A DNA stretch of 11,771 nucleotides from Actinomycetota bacterium. Its GTDB lineage: Bacteria > Actinomycetota > Thermoleophilia > Miltoncostaeales > Miltoncostaeaceae. Positions 1-5,906 of the stretch are shown here, piece by piece. A model generated the notes under the pieces. The model had not been told where the DNA came from. It saw only the letters and a program-made list of their open reading frames with translations, and ran no database searches. Numbering within the stretch: the first letter of the stretch is position 1; every line of letters starts with the position of its first letter. The stretch covers positions 1-11,771 of the forward strand of contig SXZC01000077.1 of assembly GCA_005788075.1 (NCBI GenBank). The letters are read 5' to 3'. A program made the translations under genes and the position numbers.

Positions 1-365
1 CGCCGTTCCGCCAGGCCGAGTTCGACATCCTCTACGGCGAGGGCGTGTCGCGCGAGGGATGCCTCCTCGACCTGGGCATCGAGTACGACATCGTCACGAA
101 GAGCGGGTCGTACTTCTCGTTCGGCGACGACCGCCTCGGTCAGGGCCGCAACGCGTCCCGGGCCTTCCTCATCGAGCACACCGACATCGCCGACGAGATC
201 GAGCGACGCATCCGTGAGGCCTCGGGCATCACCCCGGCGCCGGCCCTCGAGGTGGACCCGGAAACCGGCGAGGTGCTCGAGGCCGTAACCGTGGCGGATG
301 TCGCGGAGGTTGCGGAGGTCGTCGAGGCCCTCGGCGAGGACAAGGACAGCGCCAAGGCCGCGTAG
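1..365 (+). CDS. recA: RecA recombinase, C-terminal part (5' end outside window)
   Basis: RecA forms filaments on single-stranded DNA, catalyses homologous strand exchange and triggers LexA self-cleavage. Only the last 120 residues are present, read from position 3. They begin PFRQAEFDILYGEGVSREG, which is the RecA core region near the end of the ATPase domain, followed by DLGIEYDIVTKSGSYFSF and the GQGRNASRAFL segment typical of RecA. The small C-terminal domain (DEIERRIRE) follows, then an acidic, Glu/Val/Ala-rich tail ending at TAG 363-365. An acidic tail is usual in RecA, where it modulates DNA binding. The gene is intact at its 3' end. No recX follows, although recX is the common neighbour; miaB starts 57 bases downstream. 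The identification is secure; only the N-terminal ATPase part is missing because of the window edge. Confidence 0.97.
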   Translation, partial: PFRQAEFDILYGEGVSREGCLLDLGIEYDIVTKSGSYFSFGDDRLGQGRNASRAFLIEHTDIADEIERRIREASGITPAPALEVDPETGEVLEAVTVADVAEVAEVVEALGEDKDSAKAA

Positions 366-377
366 GCGCCATGGCGC
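366..377. repeat. 12-base perfect palindrome just after recA
   Basis: Directly after the recA stop codon lies GCGCCATGGCGC, a perfect inverted repeat. As RNA it could form a 4-bp GCGC stem with a CATG loop, followed by a small GGG-TATT-CCC hairpin at about 380-389. There is no U-tract. It could be a weak terminator, a protein site, or chance in GC-rich DNA. Confidence 0.3.
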
Positions 378-409
378 AGGGGTATTCCCGGCATCGGCGG
401 GGCGCGGGC

Positions 410-415
410 TAGCAT
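410..415 (+). promoter_or_regulatory. Putative -10 element (TAGCAT) for a leaderless miaB mRNA
   Basis: TAGCAT fits the bacterial -10 pattern TAnnnT. It is followed by seven bases (CCCGCCG) and then the miaB ATG at 423, so transcription would start at or next to the start codon. No Shine-Dalgarno sequence lies in this gap. Leaderless mRNAs are common in actinobacteria. The same string with one or two changes occurs before dapF (2681) and before the small membrane protein (10367). No clear -35 hexamer is visible, so the call rests on the -10, the spacing and the recurrence. Confidence 0.5.
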
Positions 416-422
416 CCCGCCG

Positions 423-1757
423 ATGCCGCAGTACCACCTCACCACCTTCGGGTGCCAGATGAACGCGCATGACTCCGAGCGCATGCGCGGCCTGCTTTCG
501 TCGCTGGGCTACCACGAGGCGCCCGATCGCGATGCCGCAGACCTGATCCTGTTCAACACCTGCACGATCCGGGGATCGGCCGACGAGCGCTTCATGGGTA
601 ATCTCGGCGAGGCACGGCGCATCAAGCGCGAGCGCCCCGACGTGGTGGTGGCCGTTGGCGGGTGCTGGGCGCAGAGCCAGAAGGACGATGTCTTCCGCGA
701 CTTCCCGTTCGTGGACATCGCCTTCGGCCCCGGTGAGGTGAACCGCCTCGGCGAGCTGCTGGCGCGTGAGCGCATCCAGGCGGTCGGTGCGTTCACGTTC
801 GACGGCAGGTTCAGCGGCGACCTGCCGTCATTGCGCGAGCGCCCCCACCAGGCGTGGGTGCAGATATCGGTCGGCTGCAACTGCGTGTGCTCCTACTGCA
901 TCGTCCCCGCGGTGCGTGGTCGCGAGAGCAGCCGTCCCTGGCAGGCCGTGGTCGACGAGGTCGCGGCGCAGGCCGCCGACGGCGTGGTTGAGGTCACCCT
1001 GCTGGGGCAGAACGTCAACTCGTACGGACGCGACCTCCCCGCCACCGAGCGCAAGAGCTTCGCCGAGCTCCTGGTCGCGGTGGCCGAGGTGCCGGGCATT
1101 CGCCGCGTGCGGTACACGAGCCCGCACCCGAAGGACATCCGCGAGGACGTCATCGCGGTGCACCGCGACGTGCCCGAGGTGTGCCGCCACATCCACCTGC
1201 CCGCGCAGTCCGGGTCCACGCGCGTGCTCAAGGCCATGCGACGCACGTACGACCGCGATCGCTACCTGGCGCTGGTGGATCGCATCCGCGAGGGGGTGCC
1301 TGATATCGCGCTCACCACGGACCTCATCGTGGGCTTCCCGGGCGAGTCGGACGCCGACTTCGCCGACACGATGTCGCTCGTGACCGCGGTGGGCTATGAC
1401 GGCGCCTACACGTTCGTATATTCGCCGCGGCCCGGTACCGAGGCGGGCGAGCAGATGGACGACGACGTTCCGCCCGAGGTGAAGTCGCAGCGCATCAGCG
1501 CCCTGATCGACACCGTGCAGTCCACGGCCCGCGCACGGCTGTCACGGCATGTCGGGACCGTGCAGGACGTGCTTGTGGAGGGTCCGTCCCGCACCGACGC
1601 CTCGCGCCTGAGCGGCCGCACCACGCACAACGTCACGGTGAATTTCACCGGCGATGCCGAGCCCGGCACGATCGTCCCGGTGGCAATCCTCGACTCCACT
1701 TCCACCACCCTCACGGGCCGCTCGGCTCGGGTGGCAGAGCCCGCGGGCGCCGCCTGA
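423..1757 (+). CDS. miaB: tRNA-2-methylthio-N6-dimethylallyladenosine synthase MiaB
   Basis: MiaB is a radical-SAM methylthiotransferase that adds a methylthio group at C2 of i6A37 in tRNAs reading UNN codons, acting after MiaA. All hallmarks are visible in 444 residues. The N-terminal UPF0004 domain supplies three cluster cysteines: C11 in TFGCQMN, C47 in NTCTIR and C81 in VGGCWAQ. The radical-SAM CxxxCxxC motif is C152, C156 and C159, followed by YCIVPAVRGRESSR. A C-terminal TRAM domain covers roughly residues 375-435. Length is normal for the family (about 440-470). The ATG at 423 is chosen because the protein then begins MPQYHLTTFGCQMN, the usual distance to the first cysteine. The gene is probably transcribed from the TAGCAT element just upstream and runs directly into miaA. 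A related methylthiotransferase (MtaB/RimO) is less likely given the YCIVP...GRE signature and the miaA neighbour. Confidence 0.95.
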   Translation: MPQYHLTTFGCQMNAHDSERMRGLLSSLGYHEAPDRDAADLILFNTCTIRGSADERFMGNLGEARRIKRERPDVVVAVGGCWAQSQKDDVFRDFPFVDIAFGPGEVNRLGELLARERIQAVGAFTFDGRFSGDLPSLRERPHQAWVQISVGCNCVCSYCIVPAVRGRESSRPWQAVVDEVAAQAADGVVEVTLLGQNVNSYGRDLPATERKSFAELLVAVAEVPGIRRVRYTSPHPKDIREDVIAVHRDVPEVCRHIHLPAQSGSTRVLKAMRRTYDRDRYLALVDRIREGVPDIALTTDLIVGFPGESDADFADTMSLVTAVGYDGAYTFVYSPRPGTEAGEQMDDDVPPEVKSQRISALIDTVQSTARARLSRHVGTVQDVLVEGPSRTDASRLSGRTTHNVTVNFTGDAEPGTIVPVAILDSTSTTLTGRSARVAEPAGAA

Positions 1758-1771
1758 CCGAGCCGCCGCAG

Positions 1772-2683
1772 GTGCTGGCGCTGTTCGGGCCGACCGCCAG
1801 CGGGAAGAGCGCCATTGCCCACGCGCTCGCGCGGGAGCTCGACGGAGAGGTGGTGGTGGCAGACCCCTTCCAGCGCTACCGGGGCCTTGAGATCGCAGCG
1901 GACTCCCCGCGGGCCGACGTCCTGCGTGAGGTGAGCTACCACCTCGTAGGCGACCTTGAGCTGTCGGAGGACTCCACGGCCGGGCAGTACGCGTCGGCCG
2001 CGCATGAGGCGATCGACTCCATCGCCGCCATGGGACGCGTGCCGCTGGTTGCCGGGGGCACCGGCCTCTACCTGCGAGCCGCGCTGTGCGAGCTCGAGAT
2101 GCGCCCACCGCCGCCCGCCGAGGTGCGCGAGTGGGCGGAGGCGCTGGCGCTGGATCTCCCTGCCGCCAATGCGGAGCTCGCCGAGCGCGACCCCGCCGCG
2201 GCCGCGGCCGTGGATGCGGCTAATCCCCGCAGGGTGGCGCGCGCCCTGGAGCGCGCGGCGATGGGGGATGCCGCCACGGGCCAGGACATCTGGTCGGCAC
2301 CGTACCGGCGGCCCGTCGCGCTGGTTCACGTGGAGCGGCCTGCCGGGGTGCTCGCGGGCATGATCGCCGCGCGCGTGCGACGCGAGCTCGACGAGGGCCT
2401 GCAGCAGGAGCTCGAGCGCGCGCTCGACACCCCTGGCCTCGCGCGGGGGCCCGCTCAGGTGATCGGCATGTCAGAGGTGCGCGCCATCCGGGAGGGCACC
2501 ATGAAGGCATCTGCGCTCGAGGACGCCCTGTGCGTGCGCACCCGGCGGCTCGCGCGCATGCAGCGCACGTGGATGCGGCGCATGCGCCCTGACCTGGTGA
2601 TCGACCTGGGCGAGCGCCCCGCCACCGATGCCGTGCCCGAGGTCGCGGCGCTCTGGCGGCGGCTGCGGGAGGGCGTCGTCTAG
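1772..2683 (+). CDS. miaA: tRNA dimethylallyltransferase MiaA
   Basis: MiaA transfers a dimethylallyl group from DMAPP to N6 of adenosine 37 in tRNA, giving the i6A substrate of MiaB encoded just upstream. In 303 residues one sees the P-loop GPTASGKS (residues 6-13), a DPFQRYRGLEI segment matching the family DSxQxYxGxxI (serine replaced by proline, catalytic Asp kept), VAGGTGLYLRAAL, the NPRRVARALE helix, and the C-terminal VIGMSEVRAIREG and TRRLARMQRTWMRR segments that bind the tRNA arm. The GTG at 1772 gives a short but normal N-terminus (MLALFGPTASGKS). There is no clear ribosome site. An in-frame CTG at 1754 would overlap the miaB stop as CTGA and add six residues; that is speculative. 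Its stop codon (TAG 2681-2683) lies inside the presumed -10 of dapF. The product is somewhat divergent but every family block is present. Confidence 0.92.
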   Translation: MLALFGPTASGKSAIAHALARELDGEVVVADPFQRYRGLEIAADSPRADVLREVSYHLVGDLELSEDSTAGQYASAAHEAIDSIAAMGRVPLVAGGTGLYLRAALCELEMRPPPPAEVREWAEALALDLPAANAELAERDPAAAAAVDAANPRRVARALERAAMGDAATGQDIWSAPYRRPVALVHVERPAGVLAGMIAARVRRELDEGLQQELERALDTPGLARGPAQVIGMSEVRAIREGTMKASALEDALCVRTRRLARMQRTWMRRMRPDLVIDLGERPATDAVPEVAALWRRLREGVV

Positions 2684-2686
2684 CCT
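2681..2686 (+). promoter_or_regulatory. Putative -10 element (TAGCCT) for a leaderless dapF mRNA
   Basis: TAGCCT starts on the TAG stop codon of miaA and lies eight bases (GCCGCCTC) upstream of the GTG at 2695. It matches the TAGC[A/C]T[C/G]CCGCC string also found before miaB and at 10367. The spacing would place the transcript start at or beside the dapF initiator GTG. There is no Shine-Dalgarno sequence. dapF may therefore have its own promoter in addition to read-through from miaA. No -35 is evident. Confidence 0.5.
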
Positions 2687-2694
2687 GCCGCCTC

Positions 2695-3510
2695 GTGGCC
2701 ATGGGAATCGCATTCGAGAAGTGGCAGGGCCTCGGCAACCACTACGTGGTGACCGAAGCCGCCGCATGGCCCTTCCCGATCACGCCCGAGCGAGCCCGCC
2801 TCGTGTGCGACCCCAACTTCGGCATCGGGTCCGACGGCATCCTCGAGATCGTCATCTCCAACGGAGTACCCGAGATGCGGGTGTGGAATCCCGACGGCAG
2901 CCGGGCGGAGAACTGCGGCAACGGGATCCGCATGGTGTCGCGCTACCTGCACGGGCGCGGGATGCTGCCCGAGGATGGCCGGGTGCTCACCGGCGCCGGC
3001 GAGGTGACCGTGTCGGTGGAGGGGTCGGTCGTGTCCGTGGACATGGGTCGTGCCACCTTCCCGTCCGGACAGCGCGAGGAGGCCCTCGGCACCGGGGAGG
3101 GCGAGGTGGCCCTGGCCGAGGTGTCGATGGGGAACCCCCATGCGGTGATTCGCCACGACGACCCGGACGCGGTGGTGTCGGTCATCGGCCCGCTGGTCGA
3201 GGTGGCGGAGAGGTTTCCCGACCGCACCAATGTGGAGTTCATCCGTCGCGACGGCCCCTCGGAGATCACCATGCGCGTGTGGGAGCGCGGCGCGGGCGTG
3301 ACGATGGCTTGCGGCACCGGAGCCTGCGCTGCCGCCGTGGCGGGCGTGGCGCTCGACGGGCTGCAGAGCCCGGTCACCGTGCACCTCGCCGGTGGCGACC
3401 TCCTCATCGAGGTGGACGACGACCTTCGCGTGACCATGACCGGTCCCGCTGATCCCATCTACTCCGGCCGGATGTCGGCCGAACTCATGTCACGACTGGA
3501 GGCCATGTGA
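2695..3510 (+). CDS. dapF: Diaminopimelate epimerase DapF
   Basis: DapF interconverts LL- and meso-diaminopimelate by a cofactor-free two-cysteine proton transfer. Meso-DAP is the lysine precursor and a peptidoglycan cross-linking residue. The protein has 271 residues, a usual length. Both catalytic cysteines are present: C74 in NPDGSRAENCGNGIRM and C206 in MACGTGACAAA, each in the expected CGNG or CGTG context. The N-terminal EKWQGLGNHYVV matches the family GLGNDFVVxD block with His-Tyr in place of Asp-Phe. The GTG at 2695 is favoured by the TAGCCT element eight bases upstream; an ATG two codons later (2701) is the alternative. The gene overlaps the following aminotransferase by four bases, which pairs it with the enzyme that makes its substrate. 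Confidence 0.96.
   Translation: MAMGIAFEKWQGLGNHYVVTEAAAWPFPITPERARLVCDPNFGIGSDGILEIVISNGVPEMRVWNPDGSRAENCGNGIRMVSRYLHGRGMLPEDGRVLTGAGEVTVSVEGSVVSVDMGRATFPSGQREEALGTGEGEVALAEVSMGNPHAVIRHDDPDAVVSVIGPLVEVAERFPDRTNVEFIRRDGPSEITMRVWERGAGVTMACGTGACAAAVAGVALDGLQSPVTVHLAGGDLLIEVDDDLRVTMTGPADPIYSGRMSAELMSRLEAM
3498..3502 (+). promoter_or_regulatory. Ribosome binding site (GGAGG) of the aminotransferase gene
   Basis: GGAGG inside the last codons of dapF lies four bases before the GTG at 3507. It supports that GTG, which shares a GTGA overlap with the dapF stop, as the start of the aminotransferase and suggests translational coupling. Confidence 0.65.
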
Positions 3511-4682
3511 GCACCCGTCCCGTCGGCGCGAAGCGCCTTGGGCTTCTGCCCCCGTACCTGTTCGCGGAGATCGAGCGGAAGATCGCCGCGAAGAAGGCGG
3601 AGGGGGTGGATGTGATCTCGCTCGGGATCGGCGACCCCGACACCCCGACGCCTGACCTGGTGGTGCGTCGCATGCAGGACGCCGTGGCGGATCCCGGTAC
3701 CCATCAGTACCCGTCGAACCGCGGGCGCGAGGCGTTCCGCGACTCGGTTGCCGGGTTCTACGACCGCAGGTTCGGCGTGTCGCTCGACCCCTCCACCGAG
3801 GTCATTCCCGCGCTGGGAGCCAAGGAGGCCATCGCCAACCTCAACCTGGCGCTCCTCGACCCCGACGACGTCGCCCTGGCCAGTGACCCGGGGTATCCGG
3901 TGTACACCATGGGCCCGCTGCTGGTGGGCGCCGACCCGGTGCCCATGCCGCTGGTGCCCGAGCTGGGATTCCAGCCCGACTTCGACGCCATCCCCGGCGA
4001 TGTGCTCGACCGCGCGCGCGTGATGTACCTCAACTACCCCAATAACCCCACCGGGGCCGTGGTGGAGGACGACCTCTTCGACCGGGCCGTGGCGCTGGCG
4101 CGCAGGCACGACTTCATCATCGTGCACGACAACGCCTATTCGGAGATCACCTACGACGGTTACGTGGCGCCGTCGTTTCTCGCCACCCCGGGAGCCAAGG
4201 ACGTCGGCATCGAGGTGTTCTCGCTGTCGAAGACCTACAACATGACCGGATGGCGGAGCGGCGCCGTGGTGGGCAACCCGGACGTGCTGAGCGCCTACTG
4301 GCAGCTCAAGACCAACCTCGACTCCGGGATGTTCGACGCCGTGCAGGAGGCCAGCATCGCCGCGCTCGACTCCGACCAGGAGTCGGTCAGGGGAATGTGC
4401 GAGATCTACCGCCGGCGCCGGGACATCCTCGTGGATGCCCTGCGCACCATCGGCCTCGAGCTCACCCCGCCGAAGGGCGCGATCTACGTCTGGGCACGGG
4501 TGCCCGAGGGCGAGACCTCGGCGTCGTTCACGGAGAAGGTGCTCGAGGAGGCCGCAGTGGTCATCTCACCGGGCTCCGCCTACGGTCCCAGTGGCGAGGG
4601 CTTCGTGCGCATGAGCCTCACCGTCCCCGACGACCGCCTCGTCGAGGCGGCGGAGCGCATCGCAAGTCTCGTCAACGCCTGA
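3507..4682 (+). CDS. dapL: LL-diaminopimelate aminotransferase (DapL-like, PLP class I)
   Basis: This PLP-dependent aminotransferase probably converts tetrahydrodipicolinate plus glutamate directly to LL-DAP, bypassing the succinylase route. Its 391 residues show the class I/II fold. The N-terminal RLGLLPPYLFAEIERK and SLGIGDPDTPTP segments resemble LL-DAP aminotransferases. NYPNNPTGAVV carries the substrate-binding Asn, HDNAYSEITYDG the Asp and Tyr that hold PLP, and SLSKTYNMTGWRSG the Schiff-base lysine (K242) and the downstream Arg. RMSLTVP near the end holds the carboxylate-binding Arg. The GTG at 3507 is supported by GGAGG four bases upstream and by the GTGA overlap with dapF. Direct coupling to DapF, the next enzyme after DapL, is the main argument for DapL over a general aspartate or alanine aminotransferase. 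Substrate identity is inferred, not proved by motif. Confidence 0.8.
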   Translation: MSTRPVGAKRLGLLPPYLFAEIERKIAAKKAEGVDVISLGIGDPDTPTPDLVVRRMQDAVADPGTHQYPSNRGREAFRDSVAGFYDRRFGVSLDPSTEVIPALGAKEAIANLNLALLDPDDVALASDPGYPVYTMGPLLVGADPVPMPLVPELGFQPDFDAIPGDVLDRARVMYLNYPNNPTGAVVEDDLFDRAVALARRHDFIIVHDNAYSEITYDGYVAPSFLATPGAKDVGIEVFSLSKTYNMTGWRSGAVVGNPDVLSAYWQLKTNLDSGMFDAVQEASIAALDSDQESVRGMCEIYRRRRDILVDALRTIGLELTPPKGAIYVWARVPEGETSASFTEKVLEEAAVVISPGSAYGPSGEGFVRMSLTVPDDRLVEAAERIASLVNA

Positions 4683-4691
4683 CATCCCATT

Positions 4692-4711
4692 CCGCCGCCT
4701 GAGCGCGGCGG
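4692..4711 (+). repeat. 7-bp hairpin immediately upstream of the dut GTG
   Basis: CCGCCGC (4692-4698) pairs perfectly with GCGGCGG (4705-4711) across the loop CTGAGC. The hairpin ends two bases before the GTG at 4714. No U-tract follows, so it is not a typical terminator. If dut starts further upstream, as its conserved N-terminus suggests, the hairpin is inside the coding region; if dut starts at 4714 it could mask the start codon. Confidence 0.4.
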
Positions 4712-4713
4712 CA

Positions 4714-5109
4714 GTGCTACCGCGGCGGGCGCATGCCGGTGATGCCGGCCTCGACCTCGTGGCGGCCGAGGATGCCGTGCTTCCCCCCGGGGGCCGTACT
4801 GCCGTGGCCACCGGGTGGGCCGTGGCGATCCCCGAGGGCATGGCAGGGTTCGTGGTGCCCCGCTCGGGCAACGCCCTGCGCCACGGCCTCACGGTGGCCA
4901 ACGCCCCGGGCCTGATCGACGCCGGCTATCGCGGTGAGCTGAAGGTGATCCTCATCAACCTCGGGGACGAGTCCGTCTCCATCGCCGCGGGCGACCGCAT
5001 CGCGCAACTGGTGATCGCGCCGGTGTCATTGGGCGCCGCGGTGGAGGTGCAGGATCTCCCCGAGTCCGATGGCCGGGGCGAGGGAGGCTTCGGCTCCACC
5101 GGCCGCTAG
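4714..5109 (+). CDS. dut: Deoxyuridine 5'-triphosphate nucleotidohydrolase (dUTPase)
   Basis: This enzyme hydrolyses dUTP to dUMP and pyrophosphate, keeping uracil out of DNA and feeding dTMP synthesis; the family is a homotrimer. All five motifs are visible: I GDAGLDLVA, II VPRSGNALRHG, III GLIDAGYRGELKV, IV GDRIAQLVI and V GRGEGGFGSTG at the C-terminus. The coordinates use the first canonical start (GTG 4714, 131 residues), but this is probably too short. In-frame codons from 4675 encode TPDIPFRRLSAAAVLPRRAH, which matches the N-terminal strand normally found before motif I, and the frame is open back to a TGA at 4612. No ATG, GTG or TTG lies in that stretch. Real initiation may be at ACG 4675, ATC 4684 or CTG 4699, coupled to the end of the aminotransferase. 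The stop codon TAG overlaps that of the convergent gatD. Confidence 0.93.
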   Translation: MLPRRAHAGDAGLDLVAAEDAVLPPGGRTAVATGWAVAIPEGMAGFVVPRSGNALRHGLTVANAPGLIDAGYRGELKVILINLGDESVSIAAGDRIAQLVIAPVSLGAAVEVQDLPESDGRGEGGFGSTGR

Positions 5110-5906
5110 GACCCGGCGGGGGCCTGGGCGCGGCGTCCGATGAGCCGCTCCGAGCGCTCGCCGCGGGCGCGCCCTGCGGCCACCGCGCGTGCACGGTCCT
5201 CGAGCACGTCGTCCAGCGGGGCTAGGGGCACCGCCTCACCGGTGCGGTGCGCCAGAGCCCACGCCAGCAGCGTGTCCGCGACCCACGGGTTCTTCGGCAG
5301 GAGCGGACCATGCAGGTACGTGCCGATGGCGCGAAGCCGCACCACGCCCTCGGTGCCGTCATGGCCGTCATTGCCGTGCCCTGCCACCACCGTGCCGAGG
5401 GGCACCGCGCCTGCGCCCAGGTGGGTGCGGCCGGCGTGGTTCTCGAAGCCCGCCACCTCGCGGGTCTCGCCATCGAGGGTCGCATCGATGAGCACGTCGC
5501 CGATGAGGCGGGTGTCCCCGGCGACGGTCTCGGCGTCCAGCAGCCCGATGCCGGGCATCGACGAGCCATCCACCCCCACGTAGCCGCGCCCGGCGAGCTG
5601 GTAGCCGCCGCACACCGCGAGGAGCGCCGCGCCATCCTCCACGGCGGACACAAGGGCGTCGCCCTTGGTGCGCGCCATGTCGGCGGCCACGAGGGCCTGG
5701 TCCCGGTCCTGTCCGCCCCCGAGGTAGTAGAGGTCGTGCTCACCGGGCAGGACGGCATCGCCGAGGCCGGCACCGGTGACCTCCAGTCGCATGCCGCGCC
5801 ACTCCAGCCGGCGCGCGAGCACGGCGATGTTCCCCCGGTCGGCGTAGATGTTCATCTCGGCGGGGTAGAGGTGGCAGAGCCTTACCACGCGCATGGGATC
5901 GCTCAC
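5106..5906 (-). CDS. gatD: Lipid II isoglutaminyl synthase, glutaminase subunit GatD
   Basis: GatD is a class I glutamine amidotransferase (CobB/CobQ-like). It releases ammonia from glutamine for MurT, which amidates the D-glutamate of lipid II to D-isoglutamine. In 266 residues the nucleophile is C99 in LLAVCGGYQLAG and the catalytic histidine is H199 in IGTYLHGPLLPKNP. The N-terminal LCHLYPAEMNIYADRGN and the FENHAGRTHLG segment are typical of GatD-type proteins. The family usually runs about 240-260 residues; the extra length is an Arg/Ala-rich tail. GTG at 5906 is chosen because AAGGAG lies five bases upstream and the codon forms a GTGA overlap with the methyltransferase stop. An ATG four codons later (5894) is the alternative. 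A CobQ-like role in another pathway is unlikely because the MurT partner is encoded in the same operon. Confidence 0.9.
   Translation of the reverse strand: MSDPMRVVRLCHLYPAEMNIYADRGNIAVLARRLEWRGMRLEVTGAGLGDAVLPGEHDLYYLGGGQDRDQALVAADMARTKGDALVSAVEDGAALLAVCGGYQLAGRGYVGVDGSSMPGIGLLDAETVAGDTRLIGDVLIDATLDGETREVAGFENHAGRTHLGAGAVPLGTVVAGHGNDGHDGTEGVVRLRAIGTYLHGPLLPKNPWVADTLLAWALAHRTGEAVPLAPLDDVLEDRARAVAAGRARGERSERLIGRRAQAPAGS

Noticed and set aside
1406..2329. 307-codon open frame on the minus strand across miaB and miaA
   Set aside because: It is antisense to two well-supported genes, its translation is rich in Arg/Gly/Pro without any family motif, and long shadow frames are expected at this GC content.
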